In this document: piece by piece, positions 15,126 through 24,558 of the stretch
How the letters are laid out: each line of letters begins with the position of its first letter
How positions within the stretch are numbered: the first letter of the stretch is position 1
Source: Bacteroidales bacterium UBA3290
Lineage (GTDB): Bacteria; Bacteroidota; Bacteroidia; Bacteroidales; UBA932
Reading direction: 5' to 3'
Length of the DNA: 64,000 nucleotides
Assembly (NCBI GenBank): GCA_002361615.1
Contig: DETK01000032.1
Location: 51,847 to 115,846, forward strand
Notes under the pieces: model-generated
Told to the model about the DNA's origin: nothing
Databases searched by the model: none
Seen by the model: the letters and a program-made list of their open reading frames with translations, nothing else
Made by a program: the position numbers and the translations under genes

Positions 15126-15756
15126 GGCGGCAATAGGGGGCCAGGCCGCATTCGCCGCACTTGGGATTGCGGGCGGTGCAGACGTAGCGTCCGTGGAGGA
15201 TGAGCCAGTGATGGGCCTTGGGGCGGACGGATTCCGGGATGCCGGCTTCCAGGTCGAGTTCCACGGCGTAGGGCGTCTTTCCGTCGGAGAGGCCGAGGCG
15301 GTGCGCGACGCGGAATACGTGCGTATCCACGGCGATAACTGGTTCGTCGTAGAGGACACTGGTCACCACATTGGCGGTTTTTCGGCCCACGCCCGGGAGC
15401 GTCATCAGGGCGTCGATGTCGCGGGGAATCTCTCCGCCATATTCATCTACGACCTTGCGGGCCATCGCCACCAGATGGGCCGCCTTGCTGTTGGGGTAGG
15501 AGATCGACCGGATCAGGGGATAGACCTCTTCCGGCGTGGCGGCGGCGAGCCGTTCCACGTCGGGGAAACGCTCGTAGAAGGCGGGCGTCGTCATATTGAC
15601 CCGTTTGTCGGTACACTGGGCCGAGAGGATGACCGCGACGATGAGCTGGTAGGGCGACAGGAAATTGAGCTCGCTCCTGGGAAGCGGGCGGTTCGCTTCG
15701 AACCAGGCGAGGATGGGCTCGAAGGGAGGATCAGACTTCTTCGGGCTTTTCTTCAT
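15109..15756 (-). CDS. nth: Endonuclease III
   Basis: Bifunctional DNA glycosylase/AP lyase of base excision repair, removing oxidised pyrimidines; 215 residues. The helix-hairpin-helix LPGVGRKTANVV carries catalytic Lys126, and Asp144 lies in IAVDTHV. The [4Fe-4S] ligands follow the C-x6-C-x2-C-x5-C pattern at Cys193, 200, 203 and 209. The gene overlaps ftsE upstream by 26 bases and xerD downstream by 17 bases, so all three are translationally linked. Confidence 0.95.
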   Translation of the reverse strand: MKKSPKKSDPPFEPILAWFEANRPLPRSELNFLSPYQLIVAVILSAQCTDKRVNMTTPAFYERFPDVERLAAATPEEVYPLIRSISYPNSKAAHLVAMARKVVDEYGGEIPRDIDALMTLPGVGRKTANVVTSVLYDEPVIAVDTHVFRVAHRLGLSDGKTPYAVELDLEAGIPESVRPKAHHWLILHGRYVCTARNPKCGECGLAPYCRHAQSR

Positions 15757-16420
15757 GGCAGGTTCCGTTTTCGAGCTTCAGGACGCGGGCCGGGTAGTTG
15801 CGGACGATCGACAGGTTGTGCGTGACCATCAGGATGGCGGTGCCGCGGCGGTTGATCTCGAACAGCAGGTTCATGATGTCGCCGGCCGTGGCCTCGTCGA
15901 GGTTGCCGGTGGGTTCGTCGGCCAGGATCAGCGGCGGCTCGTTGAGCAGCGCCCGGGCGATGGCCGCCCGCTGCTGCTCGCCGCCGGAAAGCTGGTGCGG
16001 CTGCTTGTATGCTTTGTGGGAGAGCCCCACGGCCTCCAATACGCGGTCGATGCGCTCGGCCATGGCGGCCTTGTCTTTCCATCCGGTGGCCCGCAGGGCG
16101 AAAAGCAGATTGTCCTCGACGGAACGGTCCATCAGCAGCTGGAAATCCTGGAAGACGATGCCCAGGCCGCGGCGAAGGTATGGTATTTGCTTGCTCTTGA
16201 GGCTTGTCAGGTCGAAATCGCCGACCCGCGCCTCTCCGCCCAGGGGTGGATTCTCGCCGGTCAGCGTTCGGATGATGGACGTTTTGCCGCTTCCGACCGA
16301 GCCGGTCAGATAGACGAATTCGCCGGGAAGGATGGTCAGGTCGAGATGGTCCACGACCACGACCTCTCCGTTGGAGATGTCTGCCGACCGGAAAAAGACA
16401 ATGGGTGTATCCGTGTTCAT
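15731..16420 (-). CDS. ftsE: Cell division ATP-binding protein FtsE-like
   Basis: ABC ATPase of 229 residues that normally pairs with FtsX at the divisome to control peptidoglycan hydrolases. Walker A GSVGSGKT is at residues 40-47, the signature LSGGEQQR at 144-151, Walker B LILADEPT at 164-171, and the H-loop VTHN near 200. The ATG at 16420 is chosen because the in-frame TTG at 16441 would lie inside the promoter -7 box. No ftsX is adjacent, so FtsX must be encoded elsewhere. A LolD-like lipoprotein-export role is an alternative. It heads the overlapping operon with nth and xerD. Confidence 0.83.
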   Translation of the reverse strand: MNTDTPIVFFRSADISNGEVVVVDHLDLTILPGEFVYLTGSVGSGKTSIIRTLTGENPPLGGEARVGDFDLTSLKSKQIPYLRRGLGIVFQDFQLLMDRSVEDNLLFALRATGWKDKAAMAERIDRVLEAVGLSHKAYKQPHQLSGGEQQRAAIARALLNEPPLILADEPTGNLDEATAGDIMNLLFEINRRGTAILMVTHNLSIVRNYPARVLKLENGTCHEEKPEEV

Positions 16421-16438
16421 GAGGACTGGATTGATGCA

Positions 16439-16446
16439 CAAATTTA
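16439..16446 (-). promoter_or_regulatory. -7 box (TAAATTTG) of ftsE-nth-xerD
   Basis: TAAATTTG on the minus strand, 18 bases before the ftsE ATG at 16420. It overlaps the alternative TTG start and so decides the start codon. Confidence 0.7.
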
Positions 16447-16478
16447 ACTTTTTTTCATTATTTTCGCATCATAGAAAG

Positions 16479-19463
16479 ATGAAAAGCGTGAGCATATCCC
16501 TGAGACGAGGCGCAGCGGTCCTGCTGCTCCTGCTGGCGGTGCTGCCCGTGTCGGGCCAGGTCAAGGACCGGCAGCATTCAGACCGCCTGGAATCGGCCCG
16601 CAAACTATACTACAGCGGTTCCTACTATGCGGCTGAAAAGGCCTTCACCGAGTTGGGCAAGGAGTCCCTCCGGACACTGGACCGCTCCGAAATCGAGGCC
16701 TACAAGGTGATGTGCGCCATCGCCCTGGACAAGGTCAATGCCGAAGGCCTGGTCAACACCTTCTGCAACAAGTATCCCAACGCCCCGCAGCAGTCGATGG
16801 TCAAGGAGGCGCTGGCTTCCCGTTATTTCGACACCGGCCATTATCCCGAAGCTCTGGCGGTCTACAACACCATCAACCGCAACCATCTCTACAAGACCCG
16901 CCGCACCGACTTCACCTTCAAGAAGGCGTACAGCAACCTGCGTACGGGCGGCTACGAGCGGGCTGAAGAAGGCTTCGCGGAAGTCCTTGCCGGGCCGTAT
17001 TCGCAATATACGGTTCCGAGCACGTACTACAAGGGATACGTCCACTACATCCGCCAGCAGTTCGCCCAGGCGGTCCCGCTGTTCGAGAAGGTGGGCGAGG
17101 GCAACCAGTTCTCCCAGATGGCGCAGTATTTCGCCGTGGAGAGCAAGCTCATGCTCAAGGACTACAACTATGTGATTGACCGCGGAACGCCGCTCTTCGA
17201 CAAGCTCGACCGCGAGATGCAGGCCAGCATGGCCCGCATCCTCTCGGAAGCCTGGTATGAGAAGGGCAACCAGCAGAAGGCCCGCGAGTATATGGACATC
17301 TATGCCAACAGCGGCGCCCAGATGAACCGCAAGGACCATTACCTTTCGGGTATCGTGTCGTACAGCCTCAAGTCGTGGCCGGCCGCCATCGAATCATTCT
17401 CCCACGTGTTGGGCCAGGAGGACGAACTGGGCCAGAACGCCTGGTACTACACGGCCAACAGCTATCTGCAGACCAAGAACAAGATCGCCGCGCTCGACGC
17501 CTTCAAGGCCGCCGCATCCTGCGACTTCGACCCCGTGATCCAGGAAGATGCGTTCTTCAACTTCGCCAAACTCTCGTTCGACGTCAACGCCGACATCTCC
17601 CAGTTCGGCAAATACATGGAAACCTATCCCGAGAGCGGCAAGGACGACATCATCCACAACTACATGGCGGCCTCGTTCCTGCTTTCGAAGGACTACCGCT
17701 CCGCCGTCGAGGCACTGAGCGCCATCAAGACCCATACGCCCGAATCGTCGGCCAATCTCCAGAAAGCCGCTTTCTTCCGGGCACTCCAGCTCATTGAAGG
17801 GAAGGGCTACCGTGCGGCTGAACCGCTGCTCGAGACGGCCGCCGAGACGGGTGACAACGAGCAGCTGGCCAATCTTGCCCGATTCTGGCTCGCTGAATGC
17901 TGTTACCGCGACGAGCGCTGGTCTGAGGCCATTGCCATCAATTCGAACCTCTTGGCGGATAATGATTTCCGTATGACCTCGGAGTACCCGCAGGCCCTCT
18001 ACAACCAGGCCTACAACTACCTCAAGAGCGGCAACTACGTATATGCCGAAAACAATTTCCTCAACTTCCTCAATGTGTCGGGCGAGTATCAGGAGTATGA
18101 GCGCGACGCGCAGGTGCGCCTCGGCGATGCCTGCTTCATGCAGGGCAAGTATGACGATGCCGCCCGCGTGTACGAGAAAGTGTATGAGGCCGATCCCGCC
18201 GCGTCTGACATCTATCCCGCCCTGCAGGCATCCATCGCCTGCGGCCTGATGGGCGATACGGACCGCAAGATCGAGCTGCTCAAGCAGGTGACGCGCTACA
18301 ACCGCACGGCGCCACTCTATCCCCAGGCTCTCTTCGAACTGGGCCGCACCTACGTGCAGACCGGCAAGGACGACAGTGCAACGGAGTGTTTCTACACCCT
18401 CGAAGGCATGAAGGGCAATGACTTCTATACGAAAGCCCTGCTGGAACTGGCGCTGATCAACGCCAACGCCCGCAAATACGACCGGGCCATCGAATACTAC
18501 AAGACCGTGGTGACGACCGCGCCCGACGCTCCCGAAGCGGAAGACGCGCTCGCCGGTCTGGAAAGCCTCTACCAGCTGCGCAACAAGCCGGAGGAATTCC
18601 TCACCTACCTGGAAGAGATCGGGCGCTCCGACATCAAGAGCGACGCCGAGAAAGAGCAGATGCTCTTCAACTCCGCGCAGCAGATTTACAATTCGGGCCG
18701 CTACGCGGCGGCGATCAGCGCCCTGCAGCGCTTCCTGGCCCAGTATCCCCGCGGAGAAAAGGCTGCGACGGCCACTTTCTACCTGGCGGAGAGCCTGCGC
18801 GCCACCGGACGGCTTGAGTCGGCCGCCGACACCTACCAGAAAGTGGTCAGGATGGGCAGTTCTCCCAGCCAGGAAGATGCCCTCGCCTCATATGCCGCCA
18901 TCAATTACGACCTCCAGCACTATAAGCAGGCGATGGATGCGTATGAGCAGCTGGTCGGCCTCACGCGCTCCGATGCCGTGCGGCAGGAAGCCTACACCGG
19001 CCTGATGCGTTCGGCTTTCGGTGCCAAGGATTATGAGACCGCGATCCGCAGCGCGCAGGTCGTGGGTACGCGCGAGGCCCGCTTCCTGATGGCCAAGTCG
19101 TATCGCACGCAGGGCGACCGCACCCGGGCCCGCTCCCTTTTCGAGGAGCTGGCCTCCGACCGCAGCGACGCCTTCGGCGCCGAGAGCGCCTTCACCCTGA
19201 TCCAGGAAGCCTACGACCAGGGCGACTTCGCCCAGGTGGAGGAAGCGGTCTATGCCTTCTCCGATTCCGGATCCGGTCAGGTTTACTGGCTGGCCAAGAG
19301 CTTCATCGTCCTGGGCGACTCCTTCGCCGACCGGGGTGAACTGGAGCAGGCCGAGGCTACGTATAACAGCATTCTGGATGGCTACGAACCTGCCCGCGAT
19401 GACGACGATGTCCTCGATCAGGTGCGCTCCCGTCTGGAACAGCTTAAAACGACGAGAAGATGA
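16479..19463 (+). CDS. Large secreted tetratricopeptide-repeat protein
   Basis: A 994-residue protein with a signal peptide (residues 1 to about 27, hydrophobic AAVLLLLLAVLPVSGQ) followed almost entirely by TPR-like helical repeats (for example YYSGSYYAAEKAF, MQGKYDDAARVYEKVYEADP, ARKYDRAIEYYKTV and YNSGRYAAAISALQRFLAQYP). No catalytic motif was recognised. A periplasmic scaffold is the most likely role. ATG 16479 is chosen because it begins the signal peptide; the frame upstream overlaps ftsE. The stop overlaps the start of a barrel-type outer-membrane protein by ATGA, which suggests that the two form an envelope complex. Related long TPR proteins occur across Bacteroidota (memory), function unknown. 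Confidence 0.85.
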   Translation: MKSVSISLRRGAAVLLLLLAVLPVSGQVKDRQHSDRLESARKLYYSGSYYAAEKAFTELGKESLRTLDRSEIEAYKVMCAIALDKVNAEGLVNTFCNKYPNAPQQSMVKEALASRYFDTGHYPEALAVYNTINRNHLYKTRRTDFTFKKAYSNLRTGGYERAEEGFAEVLAGPYSQYTVPSTYYKGYVHYIRQQFAQAVPLFEKVGEGNQFSQMAQYFAVESKLMLKDYNYVIDRGTPLFDKLDREMQASMARILSEAWYEKGNQQKAREYMDIYANSGAQMNRKDHYLSGIVSYSLKSWPAAIESFSHVLGQEDELGQNAWYYTANSYLQTKNKIAALDAFKAAASCDFDPVIQEDAFFNFAKLSFDVNADISQFGKYMETYPESGKDDIIHNYMAASFLLSKDYRSAVEALSAIKTHTPESSANLQKAAFFRALQLIEGKGYRAAEPLLETAAETGDNEQLANLARFWLAECCYRDERWSEAIAINSNLLADNDFRMTSEYPQALYNQAYNYLKSGNYVYAENNFLNFLNVSGEYQEYERDAQVRLGDACFMQGKYDDAARVYEKVYEADPAASDIYPALQASIACGLMGDTDRKIELLKQVTRYNRTAPLYPQALFELGRTYVQTGKDDSATECFYTLEGMKGNDFYTKALLELALINANARKYDRAIEYYKTVVTTAPDAPEAEDALAGLESLYQLRNKPEEFLTYLEEIGRSDIKSDAEKEQMLFNSAQQIYNSGRYAAAISALQRFLAQYPRGEKAATATFYLAESLRATGRLESAADTYQKVVRMGSSPSQEDALASYAAINYDLQHYKQAMDAYEQLVGLTRSDAVRQEAYTGLMRSAFGAKDYETAIRSAQVVGTREARFLMAKSYRTQGDRTRARSLFEELASDRSDAFGAESAFTLIQEAYDQGDFAQVEEAVYAFSDSGSGQVYWLAKSFIVLGDSFADRGELEQAEATYNSILDGYEPARDDDDVLDQVRSRLEQLKTTRR

Positions 19464-21190
19464 AAAGAACAGCCATCATTATACTGAGTCTGCTTTGCGG
19501 GGCCCTGACGCTCCGTGCCCAGGTAGCCACGGTGGAGGTGAGCCGTCCCTACGACGTAAACCTCGACGGCATCCGCAAGCCCGCCATCCCGACTTCGGTC
19601 GATGACTCGCTCCATCGCTTCGACGTACACTTCGACTATACGATCTTCAACCGGCCTTACGGCGACCTGTACGACTTCACCCCGTATGAATCGATCCAGC
19701 TCTCCACGGTCGGAGCCAACCGTACGCCGTATGTCTATACGCGACTCGGCGCGCAGTATGCGCCGGGAGAAAGGGGCGTGATGCCTGCCGGCGAGATCTA
19801 TCTCCAGTCGAAACCCAAGAACGGCTTCTGTTCCGGCCTCTACGGCCGTCACAACTCCTTCTTCGGCGACCTGGGATGCGGATTCGACGTTTCCCCTGTG
19901 CTGCAGACGTCCCGGATGCAAAATACGGTGGGCGGGGACATCACCTACGACTGGGCGACCGGCGAGATGATGGTTGACGTCAAGTACGATTTCGACCGCT
20001 ATAACTATCAGGTGAAGGACGACGGGATGACCGGCTTTTTCCCCAAGGCCGGCCATAAGAACAACAGCCTGACCGCCGCGTTCAACCTGAATTCGGCTCA
20101 GAAGGAGGAAAATACGGTTTATTACGACGTGACCGTATCGTACCGCAACACGCAGAAGGAAATGGCTTGGACCCGGCTCACTTCCGACACGACACGTCTG
20201 TCCGAAGGCTTCCTCAATGTAAGCGGTTATGTAGGCGCCTCCTTTGACATCCATCGTATTTACGTCGATATGAACATCGAGTACGCCACCTACGGCGGCG
20301 TGCACGATTTCAAGATCGGTCTGGTGGAGTTCTCCCCGATCTATCAGCTGAACCGCAAGCGGCTCAATGCGCGGCTGGGCGTGAAGTTCGGAAGCCGCTA
20401 CGGCCTGACAGGCACTATTGAAGAGCCCGGTCTCGACCTGGGCGCCCGCAGCAGTATCTTCCCCGACGTGGACCTGCGCTATACGCTGATCGACAAGACG
20501 CTCTGGGCTCACGCCGTGGTGACGGGCGGAAACGACCTGAATGCTTTCTCCCGGATGGTCGACGACTGCCCGATCGTCCTCCCGACTACCACTATGGAGT
20601 TCGGCTCCCGCCCGCTCGACGCGACCTTCTCGCTGGAAGGCGTGATCAGCGGCCGGCTCGGCATCAACCTCGAGACCAATTACAAGATCTACCGCAACAA
20701 GATGATCTTCATCCCCGTCTACGACGGCACGCCGATGACGCAGCTGACGGCATCCTATCGGGACGTCAACCAGTTCTCGGCCCAGGCTGAAGCCTTCTGG
20801 CGTTCGCAGGAACTGACGGTCGGCGGCCGCTTCCGCTACGCCCGTTACGCCGACAGTGAAACCAAGGCCATCGTGACCGAGATGCCCTGTTACACCGGCT
20901 ATGCCTTCGCCCGCTACAATTTCCGGGAGCGGATCATTGCCCAGATCGAATGCAATTACCGCAGCAAGACCAGCGGAACCATGATCCCTCACGAATCGAT
21001 CGGCCCCGTCGTGCAGTCGTATGAGGTTCCGGCGATCGTGGATCTTGATCTGAATGTCAACTACCTGATCAACAAGCATTTCTCGGTTTTTGCGAAGGTC
21101 GGCAACGTGTTGGATCACCGCAATCAGTACATGCCGCTTTACCTGGAGCCGGGCCGCAACTTCGGCGGCGGCCTCTGCCTGAACTTTTAA
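19460..21190 (+). CDS. TonB-receptor-like outer-membrane beta-barrel protein
   Basis: A 576-residue predicted outer-membrane protein with signal peptide (MKRTAIIILSLLCGALTLRA, cleaved before QVAT). The body shows alternating amphipathic strands and ends in GRNFGGGLCLNF, with the C-terminal Phe expected for BAM-dependent barrels. The C-terminal part (FAKVGNVLDHRNQYMP) resembles the end of TonB-dependent receptors, but no plug domain or TonB box was recognised and the length is short for a full receptor. Coupled by a 4-base overlap to the TPR protein upstream. Substrate unknown; it could be a porin-like partner of the TPR scaffold. gyrB follows with its own promoter. Confidence 0.8.
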   Translation: MKRTAIIILSLLCGALTLRAQVATVEVSRPYDVNLDGIRKPAIPTSVDDSLHRFDVHFDYTIFNRPYGDLYDFTPYESIQLSTVGANRTPYVYTRLGAQYAPGERGVMPAGEIYLQSKPKNGFCSGLYGRHNSFFGDLGCGFDVSPVLQTSRMQNTVGGDITYDWATGEMMVDVKYDFDRYNYQVKDDGMTGFFPKAGHKNNSLTAAFNLNSAQKEENTVYYDVTVSYRNTQKEMAWTRLTSDTTRLSEGFLNVSGYVGASFDIHRIYVDMNIEYATYGGVHDFKIGLVEFSPIYQLNRKRLNARLGVKFGSRYGLTGTIEEPGLDLGARSSIFPDVDLRYTLIDKTLWAHAVVTGGNDLNAFSRMVDDCPIVLPTTTMEFGSRPLDATFSLEGVISGRLGINLETNYKIYRNKMIFIPVYDGTPMTQLTASYRDVNQFSAQAEAFWRSQELTVGGRFRYARYADSETKAIVTEMPCYTGYAFARYNFRERIIAQIECNYRSKTSGTMIPHESIGPVVQSYEVPAIVDLDLNVNYLINKHFSVFAKVGNVLDHRNQYMPLYLEPGRNFGGGLCLNF

Positions 21191-21225
21191 CGGCTTTTTT
21201 GCTTGGATTTTTCGTGTTTTTTCCG

Positions 21226-21233
21226 TATCTTTG
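21226..21233 (+). promoter_or_regulatory. -7 box (TATCTTTG) of gyrB
   Basis: TATCTTTG lies 24 bases before the gyrB ATG, with a T-rich stretch ending in TTG (21195-21201) as a possible -33 region. Confidence 0.7.
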
Positions 21234-21257
21234 TTTGATTTATAAGACAAAGATTTA

Positions 21258-23222
21258 ATGGAAAGCAACGAAACCTATTCTGCCGACAGTATCCAGGTCC
21301 TGGAAGGTCTGGAGGCAGTGCGCAAGCGCCCCTCGATGTATATTGGAGATATCAGTTCGAGAGGTTTGCATCATCTTGTTTATGAGGTAGTTGACAACTC
21401 TATCGATGAGGCGCTGGCCGGCTTCTGCGACAATATCGTCGTCGTCATCAATCCCGATAATTCGATCACCGTCTCCGATAACGGCCGCGGTATCCCGACC
21501 GGCATGCACGAGAAAGAGAAGCGCAGTGCCCTCGAAGTGGTGCTGACCGTACTGCACGCGGGTGGTAAATTCAGCAAAGACAGTTACAAGGTGTCGGGCG
21601 GCCTCCACGGCGTCGGTGTCTCCTGCGTCAACGCCCTCTCGTCGCACCTGACAGCCGAGATCCACCGCGAAGGCAAGATCTTCAAACAGGAGTATTCCCA
21701 GGGCAAGCCGCTCTACGACGTGAAGGTCGTGGGCGAAGCCTCCGATACGGGCACCATCATCACCTTCAAGCCAGACAAGGAAATCTTCACGGTCCTGGTC
21801 TATGACTACGATATCCTGGCCGGCCGTCTCCGCGAACTGGCCTATCTGAACAAGGGCGTCCGCCTGACGCTCCGCGACATGCGCCCGCGCGAGGCCGAAC
21901 TCGACGAGAACGGCAACGAGGTCGTCCCGCAGCCCAAGGAAGAGGTCTTTTACTCCGAACACGGCCTGGTCGAATTCGTGCAGTACCTCGACGGTGTGCG
22001 CGAGAAGCTCACCGAGAAGCCCATCTACCTGGAAACCGACAAGGTCATCCCGATCGAGATCGCGATGCAGTACAACACCGGCTTCAGCGAGAATGTCCAC
22101 TCCTACGTCAACAACATCAACACCATAGAAGGCGGTACCCACCTGAGCGGTTTCCGCCGCGGCTTGACCTCTACGCTCAAGAGCTATGCCGACAAGAACG
22201 GCCTGCTCTCCAAGCTCAAGTTCGACCTCGACCCTTCGGACTTCCGCGAGGGTCTGACGGCCGTCATCTCGGTCAAGGTCGCCGAGCCGCAGTTCGAGGG
22301 CCAGACCAAAACCAAGCTGGGCAACAGCGAGGTGATGGCCGCGGTCTCCCAGGCTGTGAGCGCCGCGCTCGACCAGTATCTGGAAGAGAATCCGAAAGAT
22401 GCCCGCGCCATCGTCGACAAGGTGGTGCTCGCCGCTACGGCCCGTCACGCCGCCCGCAAGGCGCGCGAACTGGTGCAGCGCAAGACGGTCATGTCAGGCT
22501 CCGGCCTCCCCGGCAAGCTGGCGGACTGCTCCGACCGCGATCCGGCCAACTGCGAGCTCTTCCTGGTAGAGGGTGATTCCGCAGGCGGAACGGCCAAGCA
22601 GGGCCGCAACCGCCAGTTCCAGGCCATCCTCCCGCTCCGCGGCAAGATCCTCAATGTGGAGAAAGCCATGGAACACCGCGCCTTCGAAAGCGAATCCATC
22701 CGCAACATCTACACCGCCCTCGGCGTGTCCGTCGGCACGGAGGAAGATCCCAAGGCGCTCAACATGACCAAGCTGCGCTACCACAAGGTCATCATCATGA
22801 CCGATGCCGATGTGGACGGAAGCCACATCGCCACGCTCATCCTGACCTTCTTCTTCCGCTACATGCCCGACCTGATCCGCAGCGGCTACGTGTATATCGC
22901 CACCCCGCCGCTCTACCGCGTGAAAAAAGGCAACGTGGAAGAGTATTGCTGGACCGACGAAGAGCGCTCCGCCGCCATCGAAAGGATCGGCAAAGGCAAG
23001 GACACGGGCCTGCTGGTCTCGCGCTACAAAGGTCTGGGTGAAATGGACGCCGAGCAGCTCTGGGCCACGACCATGGATCCGGAGAAGCGCATCCTGCGCC
23101 AGGTGCACATCGAAAACGCGGCCGAGGCCGACCGCATCTTCTCGATGCTGATGGGCGACGACGTCCCGCCGCGCCGCGAATTCATCGAGCAGAACGCCAA
23201 ATACGCCAACATCGACGCTTAA
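21258..23222 (+). CDS. gyrB: DNA gyrase subunit B
   Basis: ATPase subunit of DNA gyrase, 654 residues. GHKL ATPase motifs are visible: EVVDNSIDEALAG, DNGRGIP and the ATP-lid glycine stretch GGLHGVGVSCVNALS. The TOPRIM domain has EGDSAGG and the metal-binding DADVDGSHI. The C-terminal GyrB motif YKGLGEMDAEQLW is present, which separates it from ParE-type variants. Full length for Bacteroidota GyrB. No gyrA is adjacent. Confidence 0.96.
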   Translation: MESNETYSADSIQVLEGLEAVRKRPSMYIGDISSRGLHHLVYEVVDNSIDEALAGFCDNIVVVINPDNSITVSDNGRGIPTGMHEKEKRSALEVVLTVLHAGGKFSKDSYKVSGGLHGVGVSCVNALSSHLTAEIHREGKIFKQEYSQGKPLYDVKVVGEASDTGTIITFKPDKEIFTVLVYDYDILAGRLRELAYLNKGVRLTLRDMRPREAELDENGNEVVPQPKEEVFYSEHGLVEFVQYLDGVREKLTEKPIYLETDKVIPIEIAMQYNTGFSENVHSYVNNINTIEGGTHLSGFRRGLTSTLKSYADKNGLLSKLKFDLDPSDFREGLTAVISVKVAEPQFEGQTKTKLGNSEVMAAVSQAVSAALDQYLEENPKDARAIVDKVVLAATARHAARKARELVQRKTVMSGSGLPGKLADCSDRDPANCELFLVEGDSAGGTAKQGRNRQFQAILPLRGKILNVEKAMEHRAFESESIRNIYTALGVSVGTEEDPKALNMTKLRYHKVIIMTDADVDGSHIATLILTFFFRYMPDLIRSGYVYIATPPLYRVKKGNVEEYCWTDEERSAAIERIGKGKDTGLLVSRYKGLGEMDAEQLWATTMDPEKRILRQVHIENAAEADRIFSMLMGDDVPPRREFIEQNAKYANIDA

Positions 23223-23248
23223 ATACTGAACAAACAACAAATTACGAT

Positions 23249-24508
23249 ATGGATATCTTTGAAAGAATAGCGAAAGATTCGGGCGGCCCGCTGGGTCAGT
23301 ACCGCGACAAGGCCTTCGGTTACTTCATGTTCCCCAAACTCGAAGGGGAGCTGGGACCGCACATGAAATTCCAGGGTGAGGACGTCCTCTGCTGGAGCTT
23401 GAACAACTACCTCGGCCTGGCCAACCATCCGGAAATCCGCAAGATAGATGGCGAAGCCGCAGCCCGCTGGGGTCTGGCCTATCCGATGGGTTCCCGCATG
23501 CTCACCGGCCACACCGCCCTGCACGAGCGCCTGGAGCGCGAACTGGCCGACTTCGAGAAGAAGGAAGACGCTTTCCTCTTCAACTTCGGCTACCAGGGCA
23601 TCGTTTCGACCATCGACTCGCTGGTAACCCGCCACGACGTGATCGTCTATGACAACGAGTGCCACGCCTGCCTGCTCGACGGTATCCGGCTCCACATCGG
23701 CAGCAAGTACAAATATCGCCACAACAACATCAAACACTGCGAGATGATCCTCGCGCGCGCCTGCAAGGAAGCCGAGGAGAACGGCGGCGGCGTGCTGCTG
23801 ATCACCGAAGGCGTCTACGGTATGACCGGCGCGCTCGGCATCCTCGACCAGATCGCAGCCCTCAAGAAGAAATACAGCTTCCGCATCCTGATCGACGACG
23901 CCCACGGTTTCGGCGTGATGGGGCCCAATGGCCGCGGTACTTCCGAGCATTTCGGTGTGATGGACGAGGTCGACCTCTACATCGGCGCCTATGCCAAGAG
24001 TATGGCCATCATCGGCGGCTTCGTGGCCGGTCCGCATACAATCATCAACTACCTCCGCTACAACCTGCGCTCGCAGATCTACGCCAAGGCGCTCCCGATG
24101 GCCATCGTGGAAGGCTGCCTCAAGCGTCTGGAAATCATCCGCGGTGAGGAAGGCGACCGGCTCCGCAAGCAGCTGTGGGTCATCACCCGCGCCCTGCAGG
24201 ACGGTCTGCGCAAGCGGGGATTCGACATCGGTGTGGCCGAGGCCTGCGTGACGCCCGTCTTCATGAAGGGCAACCTGGCCCAGGCGACCAACATCCTGAT
24301 CGACCTGCGCAAGAACTACCACATCTTCTGCTCGGTGATCACGTACCCCGTGGTTCCGGAAGGCATCCTGATGTACCGCATCATCCCGACCGCCGCCCAC
24401 ACCCTCGAAGACGTCGAGTACACCCTCAACGCTTTCGCCGAAGTGCGCGAGAAACTGGAAAAAGGTTTCTACGACTCGGACGAGATCCAGAACATGAGCA
24501 TCCGCTAG
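23249..24508 (+). CDS. Alpha-oxoamine synthase-family PLP enzyme (SPT/KBL-like)
   Basis: Cytosolic class II PLP enzyme of 419 residues that would condense an amino acid with an acyl-CoA or acyl-ACP and release CO2. The PLP lysine is Lys250 in AYAKSMAIIGG; the cofactor-contact motifs NECHACLLDG and IDDAHGFGVMG are present. The family includes serine palmitoyltransferase (sphingolipids), cysteate acyltransferase (sulfonolipids), 2-amino-3-ketobutyrate CoA ligase and BioF. The sequence differs from the Bacteroides SPT I remember, which has TFSKSLA at the lysine, so a paralogous or sulfonolipid role is possible. It starts 27 bases after gyrB and ends at a strong terminator. The substrate is undecided. 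Confidence 0.82.
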   Translation: MDIFERIAKDSGGPLGQYRDKAFGYFMFPKLEGELGPHMKFQGEDVLCWSLNNYLGLANHPEIRKIDGEAAARWGLAYPMGSRMLTGHTALHERLERELADFEKKEDAFLFNFGYQGIVSTIDSLVTRHDVIVYDNECHACLLDGIRLHIGSKYKYRHNNIKHCEMILARACKEAEENGGGVLLITEGVYGMTGALGILDQIAALKKKYSFRILIDDAHGFGVMGPNGRGTSEHFGVMDEVDLYIGAYAKSMAIIGGFVAGPHTIINYLRYNLRSQIYAKALPMAIVEGCLKRLEIIRGEEGDRLRKQLWVITRALQDGLRKRGFDIGVAEACVTPVFMKGNLAQATNILIDLRKNYHIFCSVITYPVVPEGILMYRIIPTAAHTLEDVEYTLNAFAEVREKLEKGFYDSDEIQNMSIR

Positions 24509-24524
24509 ACGGGTTCCGTTCAGA

Positions 24525-24558
24525 TACTAAAAAAGGGGCGCGAGCCCCTTTTTTAGTA
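24525..24558. terminator. Bidirectional terminator
   Basis: Perfect 15-base stem TACTAAAAAAGGGGC / GCCCCTTTTTTAGTA with loop GCGA. It ends the synthase transcript on the plus strand. Its right arm contains the stop codon of the convergent esterase gene (24553-24555). Confidence 0.92.
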
